From CAZCJU01 sp964562175 (lineage in GTDB: Bacteria > Bacillota > Clostridia > Oscillospirales > CAG-272): a stretch of DNA of 64,000 nt. Positions 27,973-37,199 of this stretch are shown one piece after another (position 1 is the first letter of the stretch; each line of letters opens with the position of its first letter). The stretch spans positions 41,855-105,854 of the forward strand of contig CAZLRV010000005.1 of NCBI GenBank assembly GCA_964562175.1, written 5' to 3'. Below the pieces are notes generated by a model that saw only the letters and a program-made list of their open reading frames with translations, did not search any database and was not told where the DNA came from. Position numbers and translations under genes: made by a program.

Positions 27973-28020
27973 CGATCCGATGTCTTAGGCAACGAGGCAG
28001 ACACCGGATCGATGTTTTTT
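27973..28020. terminator. Long hairpin between sortase and PFL genes
   Basis: The arms CGATCCGATGTCT and AGACACCGGATCG pair over 13 bases with one wobble, separated by a 13-base spacer. The T run (ATGTTTTTT) lies on the plus-strand side although both flanking genes are on the minus strand. On the minus strand only a poor T run follows. It may still act as the end of the ACT-PFL transcript. Confidence 0.5.
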
Positions 28021-29378
28021 CAGTTTTTCAAGCTGTGTATCGGAGCGGGAATGTGACCGCCGCGTTTTATGAATATTTCGGGGGAGTTTTGATTTACATT
28101 CATTATCGGGGCCTCGCCCAAAAGTCCGCCGAAGGAAACGGATTCACCGGCTTTTTTACCGCAGGCGGGTATGACTCTTACAGCAGTCGTTTTCGTGTTT
28201 GCAACGCCTATGGAGATCTCATCTGCGATTATACCGCATATGATATTCTCGTCCGTATCTCCGGGTATTGCTATCATGTCAAGACCGACGGAGCAAACTG
28301 CGGTCATTGCCTCAAGCTTTTCAAGCGACAATGCACCGACCTTTACGGCGTTTATCATGCCCTCATCCTCGGATACGGGGATAAAAGCACCCGAAAGACC
28401 GCCGACACGGCTCGATGCCATAACGCCGCCCTTCTTTACCGCATCGTTGAGCAACGCAAGCGCCGCAGTTGTGCCGTGACCGCCGCAGGTCTCAATACCC
28501 ATACCCTCAAGTATACGTGCCACAGAGTCGCCTATAGCGGGCGTGGGAGCGAGAGAGAGGTCTACTATACCGTAGGGTACCCCCAAACGCTTTGAAGCCT
28601 CACAGGCAACGAGCTGTCCCATACGTGTTATCTTGAATGCGGTCTTCTTTATCGTTTCTGCAAGCTGTGACAGATCGCAATTTCCCGCACGAGATACGGC
28701 GGCGCAAACGACACCGGGACCCGATACTCCGACATTTATAACGCATTCCGGCTCGCCCATGCCGTGGAAGGCACCTGCCATAAAGGGATTATCCTCGGGA
28801 ACATTTGCAAACACGACAAGCTTTGCACAGCCGATGGAATCCCTATCTGCGGTAAGACGTGCAGTTTCTTTTATGATGCCGCCCATAAGCGATACGGCAT
28901 CCATATTTATACCGGCTTTAGTCGATGCGACATTTACGGAGGAGCATACAAGCTCCGTTGTGGAAAGCGCTTCGGGAATGGATAAAATAAGATTCTTCGC
29001 ATTTGTCGTAAAGCCCTTTTGAACCAAAGCACCGTAACCGCCGATAAAGTTTATACCGAGCGTGCGCGCGGCATTGTCGAGCGTACGTGCGATCTTTACG
29101 TAATCATCGGGTGAGAACTCACCGGCAACGAGCGAGATGGGTGTAACCGAAACGCGCTTGTTTATTATCGGAATACCGTATTCTTTTTCTATATTCTCAC
29201 CGGTCGAAACGAGATGCTCCGCACTTTTTGTTATCTTGTCATATATTTTTGTGCATACCGTATCTATGTTATCTCCGCCGCAGGTGAGCAGGGAAATACC
29301 CATTGTTATTGTACGTATATCAAGATTCTCGTCCTTTATCATATTGATGGTTTCGAGTATATCGTTGGTTTCAAGCAT
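28020..29378 (-). CDS. PFL-like UPF0210 family protein
   Basis: 452 residues of the UPF0210 (DUF711) family: DIRTITMGISLLTCGG at the N-terminus, INFIGGYGALVQKG, GPGVVCAAVSRAG and GHGTTAALALLNDAVKKGG. The fold resembles pyruvate formate-lyase barrels but without a radical glycine; the function is unknown. In almost all genomes it follows a small ACT-domain gene, as here (26-base gap), so the pair probably senses a small ligand. Confidence 0.9.
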   Translation of the reverse strand: MLETNDILETINMIKDENLDIRTITMGISLLTCGGDNIDTVCTKIYDKITKSAEHLVSTGENIEKEYGIPIINKRVSVTPISLVAGEFSPDDYVKIARTLDNAARTLGINFIGGYGALVQKGFTTNAKNLILSIPEALSTTELVCSSVNVASTKAGINMDAVSLMGGIIKETARLTADRDSIGCAKLVVFANVPEDNPFMAGAFHGMGEPECVINVGVSGPGVVCAAVSRAGNCDLSQLAETIKKTAFKITRMGQLVACEASKRLGVPYGIVDLSLAPTPAIGDSVARILEGMGIETCGGHGTTAALALLNDAVKKGGVMASSRVGGLSGAFIPVSEDEGMINAVKVGALSLEKLEAMTAVCSVGLDMIAIPGDTDENIICGIIADEISIGVANTKTTAVRVIPACGKKAGESVSFGGLLGEAPIMNVNQNSPEIFIKRGGHIPAPIHSLKN

Positions 29379-29404
29379 ATGATACCCTCCCTATATGATG
29401 ATCG

Positions 29405-29674
29405 TTATATTTTGTGCATCGAGTTGAAAATGTCCTCGTGCATGGTGCGAATGTCCAAGCCTCGGCTCTGACCGAGCGAACGAAGCTTATCCACAAAATC
29501 CGTAAAGGGCATTGTTATATTATCAATGTCAACTATCATTATCATGGCAAAATACTCTTTAAGTACACTTTGGCTTATATCGACGATATTGGCTCCTGCC
29601 TCGGCACAGCAGGCACTGACAGATGCAATTATTCCGACTGTGTCGGTTCCGACTACGGTTACTACCGCTTTCAT
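29405..29674 (-). CDS. ACT domain protein, UPF0237 family
   Basis: 89 residues from the ATG at 29674, nine bases after GGAGG; a TTG two codons upstream is too close to that site. The ACT fold is plain: VVTVVGTDTVGIIASVSA, then GANIVDISQSVL. It resembles the regulatory half of GcvR-type proteins and probably binds an amino acid. It is translated just before the UPF0210 gene. Confidence 0.9.
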   Translation of the reverse strand: MKAVVTVVGTDTVGIIASVSACCAEAGANIVDISQSVLKEYFAMIMIVDIDNITMPFTDFVDKLRSLGQSRGLDIRTMHEDIFNSMHKI

Positions 29675-29756
29675 ATACAAAATCCTCCGAAATAACTATT
29701 TTTTTGATATTATACAACATATTTTCGCAAATTGCAATAGATATAATGAAAAATAT

Positions 29757-29801
29757 AAAAAAACAGAGGCACGGAACGGGCATATTCTGCCCGCCCGTAC
29801 C
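29757..29801 (-). terminator. Terminator of the proS-rodA-metY operon
   Basis: On the minus strand, a 14-base GC-rich stem (arms 29801-29788 and 29782-29768, one bulge) is followed closely by seven T. It starts 11 bases after the metY stop. Confidence 0.8.
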
Positions 29802-29811
29802 GTATTTGTAA

Positions 29812-31080
29812 TTAAATATCGACCTTATCAAGTGCTTGCGTTATATCCGCAATTATATCCTCAATATCCTCAAGACCCACGGACAGACGGATCATACCGG
29901 GGTTGATACCGCAGGCAATAAGTTGCTCGTCGGTAAGCTGACGGTGCGTTGCGGATGCGGGGTGAAGAATACAGGTGCGAATATCGGCAACGTGTACCTC
30001 GTTTGAGGTCATTTTCAGAGAATCGAGGAACTTGACGGCTGCCGCCTTACCGCCCTTTATAACGAACGTAACGACACCGCATATACCATTGGGCATATAT
30101 TTGAGCATAAGCTCATGATACTTATTGTTTTTAAGTGCGGGATAATTTACCGTCTCTATCTTGTCGCTTGCGTCGAGAAGAGATGCAACGGCAAGACCGT
30201 TTTCGTAATATTGACGCATTCTGACGGGAAGCGTTTCAAGACCCAAATTCAAAAGAAAAGCCGAATGTGCCGCAGGATAACAGCCGAAATCACGCATAAG
30301 CTGCATTCTCGCCTTGGTAATATATGCGCTCTTGCCCATGTCACGGGTATATACTATTCCGTGATACGATTCATCCGGCTCGGTGAATGACGGAAATTTG
30401 CCGTTTGTCCAATCGAAATTGCCGCTGTCAACTATAACACCACCTACCTGAAGTGCGTGACCGTCCATGTATTTTGTGGTCGAATGCGTTACGATATCTG
30501 CACCGAACTCAAAGGGACGGCAGAAAACAGGCGTGGGAAATGTATTGTCGACGATGAGCGGAACGCCGATCTTGTGAGCGGCAGAGGCGTAGGTCTGTAT
30601 ATCAAGCACCGTCATTGAGGGGTTTGCAAGCGTCTCGCCGAATACGGCTTTTGTGTTGGGCTTTGCAAGCTTTACAAGCTCCTCCTCGCTTGCATCGGCA
30701 GGTGCGAAAATACACTCAATGCCGAATCTCTTGAGGGTCACCGAAAAGAGATTTACGGTACCGCCGTATATCTCCGATGAGGAGATGAACGAATCGCCCG
30801 CAGAGCAGAGATTGAGTATCGCAACGAGCGTTGCCGCCTGACCGGATGAGGTAAGCATAGCGCCCACGCCGCCCTCAAGCTCGGCTATCTTCTTTTCCAC
30901 AGCCTCACAGGTGGGATTTGAAAAGCGTGAATACATATGAGCGGTGGGCATATCGAAAAGCTCACTCACACGCTCGGTGGTATCGAATACATAAGTAGTG
31001 CTTTGTACGATGGGAACCATTTTAGGCTCTCCGTTTTTGGGCGTGTAGCCCGAATGAATGCATTTGGTATCTATTTTCAT
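29812..31080 (-). CDS. metY: O-acetylhomoserine sulfhydrylase-type PLP enzyme
   Basis: 422 residues from the ATG at 31080 (GGGAGG six bases upstream; the frame continues into rodA but that part is not coding here). Cys/Met metabolism PLP fold: TKCIHSGYTP, SSGQAATLVAI, VDNTFPTP and the PLP lysine in HSTTKYMDGHA. Length and sequence favour O-acetylhomoserine aminocarboxypropyltransferase (homocysteine from O-acetylhomoserine and sulfide) over methionine gamma-lyase, but the two are hard to separate by eye. Its ATG overlaps the rodA stop (ATGA). No S-box or other methionine riboswitch precedes it. Confidence 0.82.
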   Translation of the reverse strand: MKIDTKCIHSGYTPKNGEPKMVPIVQSTTYVFDTTERVSELFDMPTAHMYSRFSNPTCEAVEKKIAELEGGVGAMLTSSGQAATLVAILNLCSAGDSFISSSEIYGGTVNLFSVTLKRFGIECIFAPADASEEELVKLAKPNTKAVFGETLANPSMTVLDIQTYASAAHKIGVPLIVDNTFPTPVFCRPFEFGADIVTHSTTKYMDGHALQVGGVIVDSGNFDWTNGKFPSFTEPDESYHGIVYTRDMGKSAYITKARMQLMRDFGCYPAAHSAFLLNLGLETLPVRMRQYYENGLAVASLLDASDKIETVNYPALKNNKYHELMLKYMPNGICGVVTFVIKGGKAAAVKFLDSLKMTSNEVHVADIRTCILHPASATHRQLTDEQLIACGINPGMIRLSVGLEDIEDIIADITQALDKVDI

Positions 31081-32231
31081 AACGTACCTCCCGAAAAATT
31101 TACGTCGGGTCGTCGCTTGTCGCTGTGAGTACATACGCTCAAAACAACGCCCAGACACATATACAGTCCCAAGACGGACGAGCCGCCCGAGCTGATAAAC
31201 GGCAAAGTTATACCGATGACGGGCAAAAGCCCCATGCACATACCGACATTTTCAAGTGTTTGAAATATGAAAACGGCGGCAACGCCTATGCAGACGTACG
31301 TTCCACACAAGGTAGTGCTTTTGTGCGCTATCATAAGCACACGAACGACGAGTAATATCATGAGAGCAAAGAACAACAGCAAGCCCAAAAATCCGAATTC
31401 CTCGCCCATTACGGCAAATATCATATCCGTTTGCCGTGCCGGCAATACCGACTCGGCGGCAGCTTGCGAAAGAGTTCCGTTTTTATATCCGCATCCGGTA
31501 AGACCGCCGTTTGATATCGCCCTCATGCTCTGCATTGCCTGATATCCGTAGCCGGTCGGGTCTTGAGTCGGATCGAAGCCGACAAGTATTCGCATTTGCT
31601 GATAATTTCCCAAAAACTGCCACAGCACGGGAGCGGCTATACATACGACAGCCAATGCTCCGGCATAATACCAAAGACTGAGTCCCGCACAAAAGCACAT
31701 CAAAATTATAATGCAAACGAACATTATCGCCGCCCCAAGGTCGCCCTCGAGCATTAGAAACAACAGCAGAACGCCCGCATGAGCCATAAGCTGTAATATG
31801 CTCAAAAAATTATTTATGTCGTTTTTCAGCCGCGAAAGATGATAACCGAAGGTCATGACGAACAATACTTTGACTATCTCCGAGGGCTGAAGACTGAAAT
31901 TGATTATCGGCACCGTTATCCAATTTCGGTTGTTGCCTCGTCCGCCGCTCATTATCAGCGGCAGAAGCAGAAGAACGAGGGATAAGAAATAAAGCACAAA
32001 TTTATATCGCTTTATAAACGCTTCGTAATCCAACAACGAGAACACGAGCATAAAGCCGATGCCGATAAGTGTTGCGATTATCTGCATTGTAACAAGCCTT
32101 GTCGTTTCAAGATAAGCGGAGGCGGATGAAACGACTATGATGCCGTAAAGCGAAAGGGTGAGAGCCGTTAAAATGAGAATAAGATCGATGTTTTTAAGTG
32201 CGTGAATGTATCTGTTTTCACGTATCTGCAT
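31077..32231 (-). CDS. rodA: RodA/FtsW/SpoVE family peptidoglycan polymerase
   Basis: 384 residues, about ten membrane helices. SEDS hallmarks: GGRGNNRNWI, FSLQPSEIVKV, GDLGAAIMF, the catalytic Asp in RQTDMIFAVMGEEFGF, and PFISSGGSS near the C-terminus. It polymerises glycan strands from lipid II with a class B penicillin-binding protein. RodA is favoured over FtsW because of the NISLQPSE-like segment and lack of a division context, but this is uncertain. It follows proS by 26 bases and its stop overlaps metY. Confidence 0.9.
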   Translation of the reverse strand: MQIRENRYIHALKNIDLILILTALTLSLYGIIVVSSASAYLETTRLVTMQIIATLIGIGFMLVFSLLDYEAFIKRYKFVLYFLSLVLLLLPLIMSGGRGNNRNWITVPIINFSLQPSEIVKVLFVMTFGYHLSRLKNDINNFLSILQLMAHAGVLLLFLMLEGDLGAAIMFVCIIILMCFCAGLSLWYYAGALAVVCIAAPVLWQFLGNYQQMRILVGFDPTQDPTGYGYQAMQSMRAISNGGLTGCGYKNGTLSQAAAESVLPARQTDMIFAVMGEEFGFLGLLLFFALMILLVVRVLMIAHKSTTLCGTYVCIGVAAVFIFQTLENVGMCMGLLPVIGITLPFISSGGSSVLGLYMCLGVVLSVCTHSDKRRPDVNFSGGTL

Positions 32232-32257
32232 CGTTAAGCCCCCTTAAACGGCATAAA

Positions 32258-33691
32258 TCAATATGCCTTGCCCCAATAAACGAGCTTGTCGGCACTCTTG
32301 CCGCAGCATATACATTTGTCCGAACAGCTCTCCTCGTTAAACGGCATACAGCGTGAGGTAACGTCTGCCAGCTCCTTGAGCTTTTCCTCACACTCTCTGC
32401 TGCCGCACCACATTGCACGTATAAAGCCGGGCTTCGTTTTTGCGTGTTCGATGAAGGCATCAAGCTCCGTTTCGGTCGAGGTCATCGACTCACGAGCTGC
32501 CATTGCCTTATCGTAGAGAGCCTTTGTAAATGTATCGAGCATAGCGAGTACCGTTTCGCCCAAGCCCTCAAACGAAGCAAAGGTCTTTTCTCTGTTGTCA
32601 CGGCGAACTATTACGCACTGACCGTTTTCTATATCCCTCGGGCCTACCTCTATTCTGAGCGGTACGCCCTTCATTTCATATTCGGCAAACTTCCAACCCG
32701 CACTCTGCTCGCTCTCGTCAAGCTTTACGCGAACGTAAGGCTTAAGCGTTGCGGCAAGCTCACGGCATTTTTCAAGCACGCCGGGCTTATGCTGTGCAAC
32801 GGGAACTATAACTACCTGTATCGGAGCGACTGCGGGAGGCAAAACGAGTCCGCTGTCATCGCCGTGCGCCATTATTATAGCGCCTATCATTCTCGTGGAA
32901 ACGCCCCAGGAGGTCTGGTGAGGGTTCTTCAGCTTGTTGTCCTTGTCAAGATACTGTATTCCGAACGCTTTGGCAAAGCCGTCGCCGAAATAGTGGCTCG
33001 TGCCGCCCTGTATCGCCTTGCCGTCGTGCATGAGAGCCTCAACGGTATATGTTGCCTCGGCTCCGGCAAATTTCTCCTTATCCGTTTTTCTGCCGCGAAT
33101 AACGGGGATTGCAAGGTCTTTTTCGTAAAAGTCGGCATAGATATTGAGCATCTGCAGAGTTTCCGCCTCTGCATCCTCCGCACTTGCGTGCATGGTGTGT
33201 CCCTCTTGCCACAAAAATTCTCGGCTTCTCAAGAACGGGCGTGTCGTCTTTTCCCAACGTACAACATTACACCACTGATTGTACAGCTTGGGCAGATCTC
33301 GATAGGATTTGATTATGTCCTTGTAGTGGTCGCAAAACAGCGTTTCCGAGGTCGGTCTGACGCACATACGCTCCGCAAGCGGCTCACTGCCGCCGATAGT
33401 TACCCACGCCGCTTCGGGAGCAAAGCCCGCTATGTGGTCTTTCTCCTTATTCAGCAGTGATTCGGGTATGAAAAGGGGCATATAAATATTCTCATGTCCC
33501 GTTTCCTTAAATCTCGAATCGAGTATTCTTTGTATGTTTTCCCATATCGCATAACCGTACGGACGAATTATCATACAGCCCTTAACACCCGAATAATCTA
33601 TCAAGTCCGCTTTCTTTACAATGTCGGTATACCAACGGGCGAAGTCCTCGTCCATTGAAGTTATCTGCTCAACGAGCTTTTTTTCTGCCAT
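32258..33691 (-). CDS. proS: Prolyl-tRNA synthetase, archaeal/eukaryal type
   Basis: 477 residues from the ATG at 33691, which has AAGGAGAG nine bases upstream; a 35-residue extension upstream would cover the promoter. It is the short class without the bacterial editing insertion: SMDEDFARWYTDIVKKADLI, RPYGYAIWENIQ, RPTSETLFCDHYK and WQEGHTMHAS. The C-terminus ends in a zinc-like knuckle CSDKCICCG and the usual Tyr. It charges tRNA-Pro. No T-box leader fits in the upstream space. It heads an operon with rodA and metY. Confidence 0.94.
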   Translation of the reverse strand: MAEKKLVEQITSMDEDFARWYTDIVKKADLIDYSGVKGCMIIRPYGYAIWENIQRILDSRFKETGHENIYMPLFIPESLLNKEKDHIAGFAPEAAWVTIGGSEPLAERMCVRPTSETLFCDHYKDIIKSYRDLPKLYNQWCNVVRWEKTTRPFLRSREFLWQEGHTMHASAEDAEAETLQMLNIYADFYEKDLAIPVIRGRKTDKEKFAGAEATYTVEALMHDGKAIQGGTSHYFGDGFAKAFGIQYLDKDNKLKNPHQTSWGVSTRMIGAIIMAHGDDSGLVLPPAVAPIQVVIVPVAQHKPGVLEKCRELAATLKPYVRVKLDESEQSAGWKFAEYEMKGVPLRIEVGPRDIENGQCVIVRRDNREKTFASFEGLGETVLAMLDTFTKALYDKAMAARESMTSTETELDAFIEHAKTKPGFIRAMWCGSRECEEKLKELADVTSRCMPFNEESCSDKCICCGKSADKLVYWGKAY

Positions 33692-33721
33692 AAGATCTCT
33701 CCTTATATGTATATCAAAAAT

Positions 33722-33750
33722 ATTATAACTCTTATCTTTAAACTTGTCAA
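33722..33750 (-). promoter_or_regulatory. Consensus sigma-A promoter of proS operon
   Basis: On the minus strand TTGACA (33750-33745), a 17-base spacer, then TATAAT (33727-33722). Both hexamers match the consensus exactly. The transcript would start about 25-30 bases before the proS ATG. Confidence 0.85.
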
Positions 33751-33781
33751 TACCACCGAGAGAAAAAATCACGCTCGGAGG

Positions 33782-33810
33782 TTGAAAAATAAACAAAAAT
33801 GTAGTATAAT
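33782..33810 (+). promoter_or_regulatory. Sigma-A promoter of the TIGR01212 gene
   Basis: TTGAAA, 17 bases, TATAAT, ending 31 bases before the ATG at 33842. It is divergent from the proS promoter. Confidence 0.75.
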
Positions 33811-33841
33811 CAAGTGAGAAAATAAATTAAAGGGTAAAAAT

Positions 33842-34798
33842 ATGACTCAAAAAGAAACGAACCCGTATAAAAACAGCGACGACAACAAAAGATATTACAC
33901 CTACGACCGATACCTTAAAAAACGCTTCGGTATGAAATGCGCAAAGCTCTCGCTCGACGGCGGCTTTACCTGTCCGAACAAGGACGGAAGCCGAGGGGTG
34001 GGCGGTTGCATATATTGCTCCTCAAGCGGCAGCGGCGAATTTGAAAGATCGGGCAGTATCGCACAGCAGCTTGCCGAGCAAAAGAAGGTATACGAAAGAA
34101 AATGGAGCGGAAAAAAGCTCGGATATATAGCATATTTTCAATCGAATACGAACACATATGCGCCGATCGACAGGCTTTCGAGCCTTTACACGCAAGCGCT
34201 TGACTGCGATGGCGTGATAGGGCTTGATGTGGCAACACGTGCCGATGCGCTGAACGACGATGTGTGCCGTCTGCTCGGTGAGCTGTCAAAAAGCACGTTC
34301 GTTACGGTGGAGCTGGGGCTGCAGACCTGCCACGACGAGGTGGCAAGGAGGATAAACCGTTGTCACACGACGAGGGAGTTTTTGCTCGGCTACGAAAGCT
34401 TGAGAAAATACGGTAATATCCGTATTTGCACGCATATCATAAACGGATTTATGTGGGAGAACGAGGAGATGATGATTGAAAACGCAAAATTCGTCTCCGA
34501 TATAGGCTCGGACGGTATAAAGATACATTCCTTGCTCGTGCTGAAAGACAGCACCCTCGGTAAAATGTACCTTGCCTCGCCGTTTGAATTGCAGAGCAGG
34601 GAAGATTACATAAACACGGTCATAGCTCAGCTTGAGGTGATAAACGGCGACATGGTAGTCGAACGACTTGTTGCCGATACCGACGAGTCATTGCTTATCG
34701 CTCCGGAATGGGTAAAACGAAAGACGGATGTGCTGAACGGCATAGATAAGCTGATGTATTCAAAGAATACGTATCAAGGCAGGTTGTTTAAGAATTGA
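33842..34798 (+). CDS. TIGR01212 family radical SAM protein
   Basis: 318 residues. The cluster cysteines have the wide spacing typical of this family: C44-x11-C56-x2-C59. Other matches are RYLKKRFGMKCAKLSLDGG before them, YFQSNTNTYAP, and VELGLQTCHDEVARRINR. The B. subtilis YtqA group belongs here; the reaction is unknown, with a tRNA or small-molecule modification suspected. The last 11 bases overlap the end of the convergent membrane protein gene. Start supported by AAGGGTAAAAAT before the ATG. Confidence 0.9.
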   Translation: MTQKETNPYKNSDDNKRYYTYDRYLKKRFGMKCAKLSLDGGFTCPNKDGSRGVGGCIYCSSSGSGEFERSGSIAQQLAEQKKVYERKWSGKKLGYIAYFQSNTNTYAPIDRLSSLYTQALDCDGVIGLDVATRADALNDDVCRLLGELSKSTFVTVELGLQTCHDEVARRINRCHTTREFLLGYESLRKYGNIRICTHIINGFMWENEEMMIENAKFVSDIGSDGIKIHSLLVLKDSTLGKMYLASPFELQSREDYINTVIAQLEVINGDMVVERLVADTDESLLIAPEWVKRKTDVLNGIDKLMYSKNTYQGRLFKN

Positions 34799-37199
34799 AA
34801 TACGAAACGGCGTGCGACACGATTATCCATATTATTTGATACAGAAGTACATAAAGCACACTCATGCCGGAAAAGCTGTTTGAAAGCAGTGAAAGACATA
34901 TGATTATAACACCTATTACCGAGGAAAGCACCATGGAAAGAATGCCGGTGCGAAGTGCGTTTTTCGTCCTCTGACACATACCGAGCAGCTTCAACAGACA
35001 AGCCGGTGAGGACTTGGATATTATATCACCCTCCGCATTTTTCACTGATTCGGACATTTGCGATGCGTCGGTGCATTTGAGGACACGTATGGGATATTTA
35101 TTTATATCGATATGTTCGCTCAAAAGCCCCGTATCTATATTGGGGTCGAAGGTCTTTATCGCAATGCACACGCCGGAGGAGGAAAGCTCCTTGAGCGTTT
35201 CGAGAAAATCCGTATCAATGTTGTATTTAATGCTCATCTTGGCGACGATATTGCCGTTTGAAGCAACGTACATGATGCGTTTTCCGTTGCTTGTTTCGTT
35301 TGCTTCGTCCTCGGAGGTGTAGTGCGGAACAAGACCGTTTTCTTCCATGAACGATGCGGAGCCGAGTAGTATGCAATCGTCGTTCACCATCGCTTCGATA
35401 CCGTCGTCAAGCACCGATATTATCCGCACGTCGTCGGTAAGCGAAAGCTCCTTTGCGGTGTTTACGAACACGGTGCCGAGAGGGCCGCCGAGCTTTTTGA
35501 AAACGCTTGCCAAAACATACATGGTGTGGTCTACACGCCCCGTGTCGTATTGCTTGAAATCACTCGTTTTCACACCGTAGGACGGGAATACCTCCTTATC
35601 CTCGAAGGATATCACGGAGGCAGACGAAAATTCATCTACCGCATCCTTGCCGATTATGGCACTTTCGATATCCTGTCCGTGCAAGGCAAGCTTGTAAAAG
35701 GGCAGAGAATACGCCGAGAAAGCACCTAAGGGTAAGAATATACAGAACGACGTAAACGCATTGGAAACTGCGGAGGTAACGGAGCGTGCGGTAAGCAGCG
35801 TTATGACAAGCACCGCAACGAAGATGGCAAGCACCGTGGGAAGAATGATATTGAAAGCCCGTCTGTCGCGGCAGTTACTGCGACTCCTCGAAAAGAACGA
35901 GTCAACAAAAGAGGTCTTGTTTATCTTAAGCATTTTAGCACCGTCGGGCAGATATTGAAAAACATCGCTGTTGAGCCTATCCTCGGGACTTATATCACAG
36001 CTCTGCAAAATATATTTCGTTCTTGTGCTTGATGCAATTCGAAATGACATTATCTCACAGAGCAGATCACGCTTTTGCGCAAACAGAGTGGATAATACAC
36101 AAAGCGCAGGAATGGAAAAGCACGTTGATGATACAGCGGCGCTTTTTGCGTAAACCGACATGAAAATGCCGTAGCCCGTAGTGAATATAACGCACAATGC
36201 CGTAAGCGATTCCGTCTTACAGTTGCCGGAGAAAACGGCTTTTACACCGTCCGCAATATAGGTAAATGCAAGAGCGGAGCATAAAACGAACAGCTGAAGC
36301 AGTATAAGCACGTACACGGCGGGATTTTTGTCAAGTGACATGAAGTGAGGGAATGAAACACCGTAGTGAGCGAGTGCCTCAAGCAAAAGAATTACGGCGG
36401 CAAATATGGAGGCAAGCACTATTCTTATGTTTAATGTGCGATATTGTCTTTTTTGATGCTCAACGAACAGCTTTTTTTGACTCGGTGCGGTATACTCAAG
36501 CCCCGGTGCGGTGCGTTGCCTGTTTTTGGCACGCTCGCGCTTTTTTCTTTCACGCTTTTTCTGCTCCGCAAGAAGCTCTTCCTCGGTCTGCTCGTCGCTG
36601 TAGAGCAGATCAAGGTCGTAATGAGGCTTTTCTTTGATGGCTGTCGCATCGCCGAGTGCGTCCATTATCTCGTTTTCGTCCTCGGTATAGCCGTCCTCGT
36701 CCGTTGCCTCGGCTTCATCATCGGGGGCGTAAGTCTGATTGAACGGTACTCTGTCCGCACCCGTCAATGCGGTATCGGCACTATGCTTTTTTTCATCCGT
36801 TTCTTCTTTTACCGCCTCGCTCTCCGATTCAACGGAATCGGCTTGGCGTGTTTGATCCGTTTCCTTGACCGGCGCAATAAAATCGCACGTTATTTCATCC
36901 TCCGATGCCTCGAGCTTGCTCTTTTTCTCATCGTCCTCGAATATTCTGTCAAGCGTATCGGAAAAGCCGAGAAGCTCCTCATCAAATTCAAACGGAGTTA
37001 TTTCCTTGCCCTCTTGCTCAAGCGAATCGAATACGGAGGTGTCGAACGGAGCTGCGGTATCTTTTTTATTTTCATTTTCGTCCGCATTCGTTACCGTATC
37101 TTCTTCTTCCTCGTCAACAGCCTCTATTCCGAGAACTCTGTTAAGCTCCTTTACAAGCTCCGAGGGAGAAAGCTCGTGTCCGTCCTTGTCCTTAGCCAT
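34788..37199 (-). CDS. Degenerate P1B-type ATPase-like membrane protein (pseudo-pump)
   Basis: 803 residues, not recognised as a named family. Residues 1-250 are acidic, low-complexity and probably disordered, ending in a basic KKRERKKRERAKNR stretch. Hydrophobic helices lie near 255-277, 295-318, 330-350, 355-373, 450-472, 477-500, 752-775 and 780-800: four, a loop, two, a large cytoplasmic part, then two, the plan of P1B ATPases. Within the cytoplasmic part, SVISFEDKEVFPS (529-541) falls where FDKTGTLT is expected, CILLGSASFMEENGL (609-623) matches the N domain, and IAIKTFDPNIDT (679-690) stands for the TGD region. The phospho-Asp motif, TGE, CPC and GDGxND are absent, so ion pumping is unlikely. 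It overlaps rlmB by 8 bases with AAAGGAGG before its ATG. Confidence 0.65.
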   Translation of the reverse strand: MAKDKDGHELSPSELVKELNRVLGIEAVDEEEEDTVTNADENENKKDTAAPFDTSVFDSLEQEGKEITPFEFDEELLGFSDTLDRIFEDDEKKSKLEASEDEITCDFIAPVKETDQTRQADSVESESEAVKEETDEKKHSADTALTGADRVPFNQTYAPDDEAEATDEDGYTEDENEIMDALGDATAIKEKPHYDLDLLYSDEQTEEELLAEQKKRERKKRERAKNRQRTAPGLEYTAPSQKKLFVEHQKRQYRTLNIRIVLASIFAAVILLLEALAHYGVSFPHFMSLDKNPAVYVLILLQLFVLCSALAFTYIADGVKAVFSGNCKTESLTALCVIFTTGYGIFMSVYAKSAAVSSTCFSIPALCVLSTLFAQKRDLLCEIMSFRIASSTRTKYILQSCDISPEDRLNSDVFQYLPDGAKMLKINKTSFVDSFFSRSRSNCRDRRAFNIILPTVLAIFVAVLVITLLTARSVTSAVSNAFTSFCIFLPLGAFSAYSLPFYKLALHGQDIESAIIGKDAVDEFSSASVISFEDKEVFPSYGVKTSDFKQYDTGRVDHTMYVLASVFKKLGGPLGTVFVNTAKELSLTDDVRIISVLDDGIEAMVNDDCILLGSASFMEENGLVPHYTSEDEANETSNGKRIMYVASNGNIVAKMSIKYNIDTDFLETLKELSSSGVCIAIKTFDPNIDTGLLSEHIDINKYPIRVLKCTDASQMSESVKNAEGDIISKSSPACLLKLLGMCQRTKNALRTGILSMVLSSVIGVIIICLSLLSNSFSGMSVLYVLLYQIIWIIVSHAVSYFNS

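Noticed and set aside
32444..33460. Long open frame on the plus strand opposite proS (about 338 codons)
   Set aside because: It is entirely antisense to a clear prolyl-tRNA synthetase, shows no domain and is rich in unlikely Cys/Arg/Tyr strings; a by-product of codon use in proS.
33692..33841. T-box leader for proS
   Set aside because: The promoter lies only about 30-60 bases before the start, leaving no room for a T-box.
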